From contig CP084619.1 in the NCBI GenBank assembly GCA_025917655.1, positions 4,631,001-4,695,000 on the forward strand: a stretch of DNA of 64,000 nt, written 5' to 3'. A model generated the notes under the pieces. It did not search any database, was not told where the DNA came from, and worked only from the letters and a program-made list of their open reading frames with translations. This DNA comes from Chlorella sorokiniana. Its lineage: Eukaryota; Chlorophyta; Trebouxiophyceae; Chlorellales; Chlorellaceae. A program made the position numbers and the translations under genes. Positions 1 to 12,231 of the stretch are shown one piece after another; the stretch's first letter is position 1; each line of letters starts with the position of its first letter.

Positions 1-45
1 CTCTTTATCCTCTCTTTCACTTGTGGCAGCCGCGCAGGAGCAGGT

Positions 46-1642
46 ATGGCTGCCCTCGCTGTGCGCAACGTATCAACATTGTTCCGAGGTGCATCATGCA
101 CGCGGCAACCAGGCAGACAGCGGCGCTGTCTACATGTGCAAGCCACCAGCTGGGTAAGTGTGGCCGCATTACCCCATTTTGAAGGCTCCCGTGACTGTTT
201 CGCACTCGTATCTGGACATGCCATGTCGACGCAGCACCAGCAGCACCCTTATCCTTCCAACACCTGCTGGTCGTGGGCAGCGGCGGCGGCGGCAGCGGCA
301 GCCATCCTCTTCCCTCCTCCACCCTGCCAGCCCTGTTTGTCCTGCGCAGGACCCTGAGGGCCTGTTCAAGAGCGCGCCGCAGCAGGGCCTGATCGACCGC
401 AAGATTTTTCAGAAGCAGGTGGAGGGGGACAAGGAGTTTGCCGCCAAGATGGCGCAGTTTGCGGAGCAGCAGCGGCTGGAGGTGCAGAAGAAGCGCGAGG
501 TGCGGCGGCGCTCTGCTCGTGTGTGTCTGTGCGCGTGCAATGGAGGGACGCTCCTTGCGCCACTGCGTGGGAAGCGTACTTGGGCACATGCCGCACGCTG
601 CCACCGCCTGTTGCCTCGGCTCCCCGGGCTCCGCTCCAGTGCCTGGCTTGGGGCGGGCACGCGCTCCCCGTCTACCCACCCTACCTCCGCAGCACAGACC
701 AGAACGCAATCCTGGTGTGTGCGGGACGAAAGAAACGCCAAGAAGTGTGCCTCCCGTGCAGGCCCGCAAGGTGCCGGAGCAGCTGGAGGAGCTGGTGGAG
801 TTTTTCCTGGACACCGAGGCGCCGGAGATGGAGTTTGAGGTGGCGCGCTGCCGACCGCGCCTCACCCCCGACTTCTTCGCCCACCTCGACAAGCGGATAG
901 GTGGGTGGTGGGGCGGTGGGGTGGTCCCAGGCTGGAGGCAGAGCTTGCATGTGGGAGTGGGTGGGGCGGGCATCTTGGAGCCTGATCGCACCGTGGGGTG
1001 CGCAGGCGGAGAGGCACCCAAAAGGAAGGGACCCATGCTAAACTTTGCCTGCACGTGGAGTGGCGCCCGCACTCCTTTACGCGCCTGCATGCCACCCCTC
1101 GCTTTGCCCCGTTAATGCCTCCCCCTCCCTGCCTCCCTCCTCACAACCGGCGCAGGTCTGGAACGGTTTTCCAACCTGCCGGACGAGGAGCGCCTGGCTG
1201 AGCTGGAAACGCTGCGCGACTACCTGAACGAAGCGGTGGAGGCGGTGGACAAGGCGGCAGCCAGCCTGGCGGCGCCCCAGGAGCGGCTGAAGAAGCTGCT
1301 GGAGGCGCGGGACAAGAAGGCGGTGCTGCTGGAGATGGCGGGTGCGGCGGTGCAGCGCTGCGCCTGTGGGGAGGAGGGCAGGTTGGCCCATTCCTGTGTG
1401 TCGGAATGGGCCGCAATGTCGCCATGCCGCTCCCCGTTGGGCATCCATCGCCTTGCCTTCCCTTCACGCACTGACCAGCAAGTCTGTCTGTTGCCGCACG
1501 CTGCGCAGGCAACAACGAGATCGACCGTGCGCTGATCGACCTGCTGGACCAAAACATAGAGGGCGCCACCGCCGCCAAGAACGAGCAGGCTGCCGAGTTC
1601 ATGCGCAAAGTGAAGCAGGCAGCGCTGCGCTACATCGTGTGA
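46..1642 (+). CDS. Conserved chloroplast-type protein, At4g37920-like
   Basis: Five exons fit (46-153, 350-499, 762-900, 1156-1341, 1509-1642), all with GT-AG borders and matching phases, giving about 238 residues. The first ~36 residues are rich in Arg, Ser, Ala and Thr and lack acidic residues, as expected of a transit peptide. The rest is acidic and helical, with stretches such as RLTPDFFAHLDKRIGGLERF, ERLAELETLRDYLNEAVEAV and ALIDLLDQNIEGATAA. From memory this resembles the uncharacterised plant chloroplast protein At4g37920, sometimes called endoribonuclease E-like; I know no proven function. The start at 46 is the first Met of the transit-like exon, but the gene lies at the window edge and a further upstream exon is possible. 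The FN3 gene converges on it 257 bp downstream. Confidence 0.65.
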
Positions 1643-1899
1643 TACGGCTGGAGGCCCCCAGCTTCTCTTTCTGCTGATGTTTGATACCCTGTGCATTGCT
1701 GCACCCCTCCTGCTGCTCCCTCCCCCGCTCCCCTCTCACCGTTGATTTCTTACTTCTGGCTACTTTTCTTGTTTTACATCACAAGCACTCATTCAAGGTT
1801 GAGATTGATGAAGTGATTAAGACGTGGTCTGGCGGCGCCGGGTCAAATGGGGTTGAGAGGGGAGGATGGGGACAGACGCTCAGCAAGCAAGAGCGCCGC

Positions 1900-2578
1900 T
1901 CAGTAGGGGCGGAACTTGCTGTCCAGGTGGCGTGTTCCGTTGAACGGAAGCGTGACCACCCTGTACCCGAACACGGAGCGCTCTGCAGCTGGTGCGGGCG
2001 GCGCTGCCACCACCACCGGCGGGCTCTGGGCAACGGGGGTGGGGATGCCCGTGCCTGTAGCGGCGGCGGAGCAGCCAGTGGCGCTGCAGGCTTGGACCTT
2101 CACGGAGTATGGGGAGGAGTTGGCCACGTTCCGCACGTTTGCGCCGGTGCTTGACACGTTGAAGACCAGCGTATTGTCGCCCTGCAAAGGAACAGAGCAG
2201 TCGGTGTTGGTGGGGCTGGAGAGAGTGTGTGTGTGGGGGGAAGAGGGGGGGCGCGGGACAAAATGAGGCGGATGGGAGGGCGCATAGATATCAGCTCAAA
2301 CAAGCAGTGCATTAGGCAGCCAACAAGCGCTTCGCTACCAGGCAAGCGGGTGAGGGATGCCGCCTCACCGCAATGTCCGCACGATCTACCACCGCGTGAT
2401 AGTGGGAGGCGCAGGGGACGGCGGTCCAGGACAAGTCCAAGCCGCCATTCACCGGCTGAATGGTCAGACCAGACACTGGGGGCACCACGCCGCTTGCGCA
2501 GCGCAGGCGGTCCAAGGGCCTGGCCTGGGCAGCGCCGGCGAGGGCCAGCAGCAGGAGGGCGGCGGCGGCGCGGGCCAT
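1900..2578 (-). CDS. Small secreted fibronectin type III domain protein
   Basis: Two exons (2369-2578 and 1900-2181) give 163 residues. The N-terminus, MARAAAALLLLALAGAAQAR, is a textbook signal peptide with likely cleavage after AQA. It is followed by one FN3-like beta-sandwich pattern: VSGLTIQPVNGGLDLSWTAV, then NVRNVANSSPYSVKVQACSA, with the conserved Trp and the Tyr-Ser-Val-Lys-Val strand. The tail from about residue 115 is rich in Pro and Ala and then ends in a short Arg/Phe/Tyr segment. No transmembrane helix is seen after the signal peptide, so it is probably secreted or in the cell wall. The intron falls inside the FN3 domain. It diverges from the glycyl-tRNA synthetase gene. The partner or ligand cannot be told from the sequence. 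Confidence 0.65.
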
Positions 2579-3013
2579 GGTGGTGGTGGTGAGGGGCGGC
2601 GGCACTGGCTCTGCGGGGAGGCTTGCTTCAGTGGGCAGGGGAGCTACACCGCGAGAGACAGGGCGGTTGAGCAGCAGGGAGCGGGGGTTTTGAGGGCGAG
2701 CAGGGGTGTGCCTGGGGCGCGGGGAACGAGGCAGCGCTGGGTGTGCTGGGCTGTGTGGCCCGAGGCAACTGCATGGATGACAGAATCCTGAGGACCCTGG
2801 GTCAAAGCTCGCCTGCAGGTGTCTGACACACAGTTGTGAATCTTCTGATGTAAGCAAAAGCTTTCGAAGGAGGCAGGAAAGCAAGCATGGCACAGGGCGC
2901 CTCGTCACCGCTGCCGCTGCCAGGTCGGCGGCGGCCAGCAGGACGACTTGCCACAATGTGCGTGCCGGAGGGCAACCTAGCGGATCAGCAGCATATGTAC
3001 AATTGTTGAGCGG
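2579..3013. other. Intergenic region between two divergent genes
   Basis: This 435-bp stretch separates the start codons of the FN3 protein (-) and glycyl-tRNA synthetase (+), so it must hold both promoters. I see no clear TATA box, no RNA gene and no convincing coding exon. Confidence 0.5.
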
Positions 3014-6000
3014 ATGCAGGGTTGCGGAAGCGGCGACATGCAAGCCGCGCTGCGTGGGGGTCTGGCTGTGGCCCGCCAGGCGCTGCCTGTGCAGCGGCTC
3101 ATTGGCGGATCCAAGGCCCTTCGCAGCATCACCACCATATGTCAGCTGCCGGGCCAGGGCCGCGAGGGCAGCAGCACCCCGAGCCAGCGGGCAGGCCTTG
3201 CCAGCAGCAGGGCCTTGCCACGGGCTGCCGCCGTCGAAGCGCCCACTGCGTCCAGCGCCGCAGCCAATGGCGAGCACAAGGCGGCGGCAAGCGCGCCCAG
3301 CTTTCAGGAGGCCATCGCCCGCCTCCAAGAGTACTGGGCCGGCGTCGGCTGCGCGCTCTGGCTGCCTCACAACACAGAGGTGAGGCGTTTCCTGCACCTG
3401 CATGCATCTCAGCACACTAGAAAACCTGCAGTCTAGATGCAAGCGCATAATCCAGGGAGCGCTACATGCCTCCGCATCCTTCCAGCGCCTCCGCCTCTGC
3501 CGCCGCTGCCGCCGCCGCCGCAGGTGGGTGCTGGCACGATGAACCCCGCCACCTTCCTGCGTGTGCTGGGCCCTGAGCCCTGGAACGTCGCCTACGCGGA
3601 GCCCTCCATCCGCCCCGACGACAGCCGCTACGGCGACAACCCCAACCGCGTCCAGCGCCACACGCAGTTCCAGGCACGGGGGCGTGTGGGAAAAAGCTTG
3701 CCTTTCTTAAAGGGAGGGAGGGAGCCCTTGTCGCTTGCCTTGCTTGCCTGCTAGGTTTCATGTGCGCGGCAGGCAAGCACGTCCCTGGCAGGATCCACGC
3801 CCTCACAGCGGCTGGCCTCACACACGCCCGTCCGCCCGCCCCTCCGCCGCCTGCCGCAGGTCATCCTCAAGCCCGACCCCGGCAACCCCCAGGAGCTCTA
3901 CCTCGGCTCCCTGGAGGCCCTGGGCATCGACACCCGCGCCCACGACATCCGCTTCGTGGAGGACAACTGGGAGAGCCCCGTGCTGGGGGCCTGGGGCCTG
4001 GGCTGGGAGGTGCGCCCGGGTCGGCAGCGGGCTGTGCGCAGCGGGGAGCTTGCTGCGCGCAGCGGGCGGGTGTCGCCGGGCACCCGCAGCGCAGCGCCCC
4101 CTGGCGCCGCCGTCACAAACATCCCGCCCCTCCACCCTCCTCCTCCTTGTTCCCGCGCGTTTCCATGCTGCCATCACCCCCCCCAGGTGTGGCTGGACGG
4201 CATGGAGGTCACCCAGTTCACCTACTTCCAGCAGGCGGGGGCAAGGTGCTGGGGGTGCCCTCCGTGGAGATCACCTACGGCCTCGAGCGCATACTCATGG
4301 CACTGCAGGTGGGTGGGTGGGTGGGTGTTGAGGGGGGGCGCGCGCGCGCGCAACTTCTGGGGAGGGCGTGGCAGGGGGAACGGGTGGCACCGTGCTCCAA
4401 AGCACCCCATGCGGCTGCATCCATTCCCGTCTTGCCCCCGATCCCCAACGCTCCCGGTTGTGTCCCGTATTGCTGCGGTACAGGGCGCCAAGCACTTCAA
4501 GGACATCCGGTACAGCGAGGGCGTCACCTACGGCGAGATGTTCCTGCAGAACGAGTACGAGATGAGCGGTACGGTCCCGCCGCCCCCTTGCACCCGCCTC
4601 AATCCCAACTCTCAGTTGCTGCACCGGCGGCTGTGTGCTGGCCGTGACCGCCCTGCTGCCCCTGCTGCCGCCCGTCGCTTCCTGCCACACCCGCCCCTCT
4701 GCTCGCAAGCCTTGCGCTCCTCGCTTTCCCGAGCTTTCTTGCTGCTTTCTTCCCGTGCTTTCCTCCTTGGCAGTATACAACCTGGATGAGGCCGACGTGG
4801 AAGGCCAGCGCCAGCGGTTTGAGCTGTACAACAAGGTACCGCTGCTTTCCTATACCCCCTGTGGTTGCATAGCTGCCCACGCGGCTTATCCCCGCTGCCG
4901 CATGCGGGATGCTTTGCCCAGCCCGCTGTCGCTACGTCCCGTGTGGCTCAGACTCGCTGCCATAGCATCAGCTTGGCCTCAGTTGAGCCCTCCCCCTTTT
5001 CCTGCCTGTGTGTTGTGTGCCCCGCAGGAGGCTCGCCGCATGCTGGAGAAGCGCCTGCCGGTGCCCGCCTATGACCACCTGCTTAAGCTGAGCCACACCT
5101 TCAACCTGCTGGATGCACGGGGGCGGTGGGCGTGACGGGTGAGAACCGGAGCACGCCGCGTGCTGCTGCGCGTGCTGTGCATGCTGAGCACATGAGCGGG
5201 CTCGGTGGCCAGGTGGAAAGCGCGGCTGGCACTTGCGCTGATGCCAGCCATCCCCGCGGTCCGCACCCCCGCGACTGCTGTTCGGAAGCATGGCATGCAG
5301 TAGCTGTGGCGGCTTCCTCCGCATGCGCCGAATCAGAGCAGTAGCCACCGACCCCAATAAACAGCCTCTCAAGCCCATGCCCCGCCCCCTCTCCCTCCAT
5401 TAACCACGCATCCCCATCCCCCGTAATCACTCCCCCGCCGCCGCAGAGCGCGCTAATTGCTTCGCCACAATGCGCAGCCTGGCCCGAGAGGTGACCAACC
5501 TGTGGCTGGAGCGGCGGGAGGAGCAGGGCTTCCCGCTCGGCCTCGTGCCGCCGCTGGCGGAGCCGCCCACAGCGGCGCCGCCTGCTGAGGTGGACGAGCC
5601 CGGTGGGTGCCCCCGTGGCTCCGGCTGCTCAACTGAAATAGTCATCTGTAGCAGAATTGTCGCAGCTGCCGGCGGCGGCGGCTGGCCGCGTCGCACGCTC
5701 TGCATGCTGATGGGGAGCAGAAATCATCAGCAGACTCCATCATGTCATTCTCAACCCCGACGCCCCCTGCAGCCACGTTTGTGCTGGAGATTGGCAGCGA
5801 GGAGCTGCCGCCGGATGATGTTGTGGCGGCCATGGAGCAGCTGAAGTGAGGGGGGCTAGAGTGTGCTTTGATTACCGTAATGCTGCTCACTGCAGCCCGT
5901 GGCCTTGTGTGCAAGGCGCATCCTTGATACCCTGCCTGCTGGCGCTTGCTGCTGGGTGACCTCGCCCCTCACCGACCTCCCAGCCGGCCTCTGCCTCTCC

Positions 6001-9000
6001 TGCCATCTCCCTCCCCCACAGGGAACGTGTGCCCGCGCTGCTGGACCGCCTGCGCCTCGGCCACGGCGGCGTGGCTGTGGAGGGCACCCCCCGCCGCCTG
6101 GCGGTGATCGTGCACGCCCTGGACGGGCGGCAGAGCAGCAGCGTGGAGCGGGTGAGGGGCCCGCCCGCCAAGGTGGCGTACGACGCGGCGGGCGCCCCCA
6201 CCCCCGCCCTGCTGGGCTTCTGCAAGAAGAACGGCGTCACGGGTGCGCCGCCAGCCAAGCACATGGGCAATGCCGGGAGAGGGAGGGCGCGGGGCGCGCA
6301 AGACCCTCCTGTCAGCGTGCCAAGCATCCCGGCGTCTGCAATCTGCTGCGCCGCCAGCTTGCAAGGCCTTTCTCTCTGTTTGTTGCACTCGTCCTTCTGC
6401 GTTGCCCTGCGCTTACACTGACAAGTTCATGTTCCCAACGTCGCAGTGGAGGACTGCTTTGCCGAGGCGGACGCCAAGGGCGTGCAGTATGTGTGGGCCG
6501 AGGTGAAGCAGGTTGGACGGTCGGCGGCGGCTGTGCTGACAGAGGAGCTGCCCGGCCTGCTGGCCAGCCTGACCTTCCGCAAGAGCATGCGCTGGCGCCC
6601 GGAGGCCGCGTTCTCGCGGCCCCTCCGCTGGCTGCTCGCCCTGCACGGCGGCGCCGTGCTGCCCCTCACCTACGCCGGCCTGCAAGCAGGTGCGGGTGGC
6701 AGAATGGGTGGGGGCTGTGTGGATGGGTATGCTATTTCCCAAGCAAGGCGGGTGATGTGGAGTACTGTGTACCGGGGGCCTGTTTATTGCTGTACTCGGC
6801 TTTATCAGCAGTCCTTGTGTGCGATGGGCATAGCCTTGGAATGCTGCGGGGAGCTGCCTCTGGAAGCATCCGCACATCAGTGCTTCTTGCCCCCACAACA
6901 CACATACACACACTCACACACGCAAACCCGCCCGCAGGCGCCACCACGCGGCTGCTGCGCAACGCCGACCAGCCAGAGGCGCATGTCGCGACCGCAGACG
7001 AGTACGTGGCAGCGTTGCGGCGTGGGCGCATAACGTGAGTCTTACTGCTGCGCTGTGCGGCGCTGGCGCACAGCGATCAGAAGTCTACATTGCAGTCAAA
7101 ATCGCTTTGGCCTTCCCTGCACAAAGCTGTACTCCCCACCTCCTCCCTTGCAACAATCACAAAGCGCCCCCACCTGCACCCACCAGTCCATCCCCGCTTG
7201 CCCCCACCACGCAGCCTGGGCCTGGAGCAGCGCAAGGAGCAGATTTGGCGGGATGTGACCGCTGCGGCGCAGGGCGTCGGAGGTACGCCACCTACCCCTC
7301 CTGCCTCTGAACGCATGCGCGCACGCTGCATCAGGCCTGCTGGGTGCAGTGTTGACGCGGTGACTTGCGCCGTGAGCCCAATTCTGCGCACCCCAGGCTG
7401 CCCAGCTGGGCACCTCGCTTGAGGTGGCAACCTTGATGTGCGATGCGCCCTGTTCTCTGTACCGCAGGGGTGGTGCCCGACGGTACCAGGGGTGACCTGT
7501 TGGACGAGGTGGCCAACCTGGTGGAAAGTCCGACGGTGGTACTGGGCGGCTTCGACCCCGCCTTCCTGGACCTGCCGCGGTGGGCAGGGCGGTACTGCCA
7601 GTGGTACTGCCACATTGTCAGCGCAATGTCAGTGCAACGACAATGCCTTGGTGCTGCGGCGGGGGAGGGAGGAAGGGTCGCAGGTTGCGGCGGCCGCTGG
7701 GATGGTCTCTGCGCGGCGCCCAGTGCTTGACAGCCTGCAAACAACCCTTGCCTTTGCCTCCTTCCTGTGGGCAGGGAGGTGCTGGTGATGGTGATGCGCA
7801 AGACCAGCGCTATTTCCCCGTGTGCAAGCCGCAGTCGGGTGGGTGGGTGTGGGTGGATGGTGTTTTCGTGTGGTGATGGTGGTGTGTCGTGGGTGCGTGG
7901 GGGTGCGGGTGGGTTGGTGGGGTGCACAAGATGGGATGGGGGTGCCACTGAAGGCCATGATGGGACCTGCGGGGTGCAGAAAGGCCAGGGAGGCCACTGG
8001 GGCGGCAGCTGCGGCAGGGAGAAAGCTGCCACGCGGGTGCCCGGCACCGGCAGCAGCGCTCACCCCTGGCTTCGCCTTGCCCTGGAGCCTGTTGCCTGCT
8101 GCTACCGCCCTGTGCGCACCCACCACTCATTAATTGACCGGCATGCACGCAACTCACTGCAGACGAGCTGCTGCCCCACTTTGTGACGGTGGCGAACGGC
8201 GAAGTGGACCTGCCCACTGTGCAGGCAAGCTTGCGCACTGGGGCATGCATGTTCAATTGGCGGGGGTGCTTCTTGTGGAGGCCTTGCGTCTCCGTTCATC
8301 GATCCCCGTCTGGCCGCTCTATTCCTGAACCTGCCCAGCCTCTCACCTTGCTGCCTGTCCCTTTCAACGCCGCCCAGCCGCGCCGCCTCGGTCCAGTCGC
8401 CCCGAATGCCCCCTTGGCACAATGCCTCCCGTCCCCCTGTGAACTTCTGCAGGCCGGCAACGAGGCCGTGCTGCGAGCCCGCTTTGAAGACGCGCAATTC
8501 TTCTACAAGAACGATCTGGGCACGCCGCTGGCCGAGGCGCGGTGAGCCTCGGCGTGCAGTACAGTGGCTTCAGTACAGTGGCTGTTCAGCTTCCTGGCAG
8601 CTGCCGGCTGCAAGAGCTCCGCCCTGCCAGCGTCGCTCCTGAGCTGCGCAGCTTTCCAGCCGCCTCATGGATGGCTTTCAAGGCTGGGTGCCATCCGCCC
8701 TCGCACCCCATCTTCTGCCTGCCTCCCTGCCGCTCCCCACCGTGCTGCAGGACTCGCCTTGTGGGCACGATGTTCCAGAAAGAGCTCGGCTCTCTGCTGG
8801 ACAAGTGTGCGCGCGTAGAGGCTCTTGTGTCGCCGCTGGGCGCTGCTGCAGGGCTGCAGGGTGAGCCTGGGAGGGGGGAGAGGGGAGACCAGGTGTCTGT
8901 GTGGGGGTGTGTGAGGTGTGGGTTGTGGGGGGCTGCAGACCCACCACTTCCTGCATATCGCAGCCCCGGTCGCGGCCCCATTCCATCAGCAACAGCATCA

Positions 9001-11483
9001 GCAACGTGCACATGTTGCTTGGTGTGCAGCCCAGGCCAGCTCTGTGGTGCCGCCTCTTGCCCCACACCCACTTGTACATCCTCAACCCACGCTGCGCCAT
9101 GCCCACACACTCCCAACTCACCCAAAGCCCGCGTCGCGTCACCTCCCCCTCCCACTCCACGCGCACGCTCGTCCGCCTCACATAACGTCTCGCTGCCGCC
9201 TCTCCCCCTTTTGACCCAGCAGATGCTGTGCCAGTGGCCAGCCAGGCCGCCCACCTGTGCAAGGCTGACCTGGCGACGTCCATGGTGACTGAGATGACGG
9301 CGCTGGCGGGCACGATGGGGCGCCACTATGCGCTCAAGGAGGGCCTGCCCGCGGGTGAGCCGCTCAACTTCACTCTGTTCTCTTGTCGAGGAGGTGGCTG
9401 CCTTCACAGGGCTTGGTGGACCTGCGCAGTTGTCCTGCGCCTCAGTCCCGTACTGCGCTCCTGGCTGCTGTCGGGGGAGGGGGCTGGGCGCTGTTGTTGG
9501 AGACCCCAGTTCAGGGACAGACGCTGGAAATGCGGGCGTCTGTGTTCCTTCCATGTCGTACCTTCAGTCGCTTGACCCCTGTGGCTGCAGAGGTTGCCGA
9601 GGCGATATTTGAGAGCGTGCTGCCGCGGCACGCGGGCGACCAGCTGCCGCAGACGCCGGCTGGGCTGCTGGTCTCGGCGGCAGACAAGTAAGTCTGAACG
9701 CCGGAGCTAGGGGGTGGGTGGGTGGGTGGGTGGGTGGGTGGGGGGCTTAAGATGAGTGTGTATGGGTGTAGGTTTGTGTGGGTGTGGGTGTTTGTTGGGC
9801 TGGCTCTCAACCAGAAAGCACTCTTGTAGCTCGTCTAGCACGGCTGCTGGGTTGCAGCGTGCCGGTGAGGTGGAAGAGAGCCTCCTTCTCTACACCCACC
9901 CATGCGCGCCTGTACACATTCTCCTGCTCCGTCCCGCAGGCTGGACAGCCTGGTTGGCCTGTTCGCCGCCAAGTGCGCCCCCACCGCGTCGGCGGACCCC
10001 TACGGCCTGCGCCGTGCAGCGGTGGGGCTGCTGCAGGCGCTGCTGGCGGCAAACGCTCGGCTGGACCTGCGGCGGCGGTGGCGGCGGCGGCCGCGGTGCA
10101 GCCGGTTGCGGTGGACGCCGCCGCTTCCTCAGCGGTGCTGGAGTTTATTGAGCGGCGGCTGGAGCAGCTGCTGGTGGACCAGGGGTTGGCGGTCGAGGCG
10201 GTACGGGCGTCGCTGCGGGAGCGCGGTACGGATGCGGCGCTGGCGGCGCGCACCGCACGGGAGGTCTCGGTGAGGGGCCGCCCGCCGACAGCCCTGCCTG
10301 CCGACTGCCCTGGGCGGGGCGTCACACCGGGCTCCTCTGGCCAGGCCTGGAGGGCTGACCCGGTCATGTTGTTTTGGTCTAAAGGAACGGGTCAACAATG
10401 TGCGAGTGGTCTGTCGCGTCCTTGCGGCGAAGCCGTCTTGCTAAACACTGTGCCCCTCCGCATCAAAGCCCCGCCCTCCCCACCCACCCACCTGTACATC
10501 CATGCCACCCCTTACCCCCCTGCCCCCCAACAGGAGGAGATGGCTGCGGGCGAGGCGGGGCGGCTGCACCAGGTCATGGTGGCGCTGGCGCGCCCCACGC
10601 GCCTCACGCGTGGCAAGGAAATCGACCCCTCTTGGTCGGTGCAGGTGCGCACTCCTCTGCCAGCCTCGGTGCCTGTCGCAGCGCGCAGCAGCGGAGCCGA
10701 GGGAGCAGGCGTGGGGGCCCGCCGACCGCAGGGCGGGGTGGCCGACGGGCTTCCGCGGTTCCCTTGCTCAGTGCCTGTGCAGCTCGCCTGCCGCTTGTCC
10801 TGAAGCCGTTTGTGTGTGTGGGTGTTGACTGATGTTCTCATTGCCTTGTTGCTGCAGGAGGAGCTTTTGGAGCTGGAAGAGGAGCGGGCGCTGCACGCGG
10901 CGTACAAGGCGGCTGCGGCGCAGGTGGGTGGCACTCCTCTCTGCCGTGCGGTCGCTCTGCTCGCCGCTGCTGCCGCGGTCCCGTCGCCCCCGCTGCCGCT
11001 CCTGCCGCTGCTCGCCACGCGCTGCCGCCTCAGCACTGCCGCCCAGCGGCTGCCCCTGGCGGCGCAGGTGTCCAGCGACATGGACGTGCCCGCCTTCCTG
11101 GTAGCTACCGAGCAGCTGATCGCCCCCTTGACGCCTTCTTCGACAAGGTGTTTGTGATGTGCGAGGACGAGGTGAGGAGGGGGCAGCACGCTGTGAGCGA
11201 TGAGATTGAGGCCTGGGGGCTGAGCTGTGGGCTTGTGAGCGGGGCCGGGAGCCCGAGGGGCCTGCGTCCTGCTGAGCCAGCAGCGCCATCAGCCACGTGC
11301 CTCGACCTTCCCCCCAATGTTGGCCCTCCCGACGGTGCCCCACCCACAACGACCGCCATTACACGGACGCATGCCCCGCTGCCCTCCCCTCAGGCCGTGC
11401 GCCGCAACCGGCTGGCTTTGCTGCGCGACCTGGCGGCGCTGCCCGGCGGCATTCTGGACCTGGCGGAGCTCCCCGGCTTCTGA
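3014..11483 (+). CDS. Glycyl-tRNA synthetase, bacterial alpha-beta fusion, organellar (EDD1 type)
   Basis: This enzyme charges tRNA-Gly with glycine in chloroplasts and mitochondria. The 25 exons are 3014-3379, 3524-3673, 3860-4009, 4187-4308, 4484-4568, 4774-4835, 5028-5138, 5447-5602, 5773-5845, 6022-6242, 6447-6689, 6938-7034, 7215-7282, 7468-7579, 7775-7838, 8163-8224, 8453-8541, 8751-8860, 9223-9354, 9591-9687, 9940-10269, 10534-10644, 10858-10923, 11068-11171 and 11394-11483, about 1091 residues, close to plant EDD1. Residues 1-90 look like a transit peptide. The alpha part shows [37 protein letters not shown] and [11 protein letters not shown]. The beta part begins [14 protein letters not shown] and ends [18 protein letters not shown]. 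Introns 2 and 16 have GC donors. Five single-base frame breaks (4237-4241, 5119-5123, near 7803, near 10070, 11123-11127) each look like one lost base. A later Met at 3038 could also start. Confidence 0.95.
9711..9747. repeat. (TGGG)n run in glycyl-tRNA synthetase intron 20
   Basis: About seven GGGT units follow the donor at 9688. Many introns here begin with similar GTGGGTGGG tracts, but this is the longest. The G-rich sense strand could form a G-quadruplex in RNA; that is inference. Confidence 0.7.
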
Positions 11484-12231
11484 GCAGCTTCCAGCCAGCG
11501 GCTGGCAGCTTCCCGAGCCGACGCCGGGCGCTCCGGCCGCAGCGCATCAACCCACTTGGGGCTCCCCTTGAAACGCTGACCGCCAGCCCTGCACAGCCGT
11601 CGCTGCGGAGTGGAGCCGAGTCTCCGAGATGCTTTCGTCCTTTCCTGTCTGAACTGACCGAACTGTGAGCGCCGGCCTGTGCCGTTTCGCCATTTAACAC
11701 ACGCCAGGGACCGCCGCCGTTCCCGGAGGCATGCCGCCGGCCGGGCAGCTCTCCTGTCTGTTTGGCAGCCACAGCGCACTCACAGCACCTAACCCTGGCT
11801 ATTCTGCATTTCGGTACTGTCAGATTCCGCAGCTTCCAACAGCACCTGCTGGATTGTGGGTGGGCCCTTGCTGGGCGCTCCCGCCTTTGCAGGCGCCCAG
11901 ACAGCTGGCGTCGGAGGCGGCCCTACCCTCATACAGCCACCCTCCTCACGGTTTATCGGCGGATACACCGCTTTTGAGGACACTTGGGCCTGGTGGTAGC
12001 GCGAAACTCGTGGTTTCTGAGCTGCTGGGGCCCACTGTGGGTGGCATCTCGCACGGGGCGATGACGTGGCGCGGCCATTGGAGGCGCAAGACTGCACCCG
12101 CTGTTGGAGAACCGCCAATCCGGAGCAACTTAAAACACTCTTCTCGTCTCACTGCCGGCCTTTCCGGGCTTACAGTCAAACGTTGGAGTACCCTTGCTCA
12201 CGCGCATGTCTGAGCTCCCCTGAGCTCTGGT
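11484..12231. other. Intergenic, glycyl-tRNA synthetase 3' end to next gene
   Basis: 748 bp between two genes on the same strand. It should contain the 3' UTR of the synthetase and the promoter of the coiled-coil gene. No clear TGTAA polyadenylation signal, RNA gene or conserved reading frame is visible. Confidence 0.4.

Noticed and set aside
2312-3661. A ~449-codon minus-strand frame covering glycyl-tRNA synthetase exons 1-2
   Set aside because: Only its last part, the signal peptide and start of the FN3 domain, is real. The rest lies opposite conserved synthetase exons and shows no domain.
3014-11483. Glycyl-tRNA synthetase as a pseudogene because of five frame breaks
   Set aside because: All breaks are single bases, protein similarity resumes at once, all intron phases fit when one base is restored, and the same error type is found in every other gene of the window.
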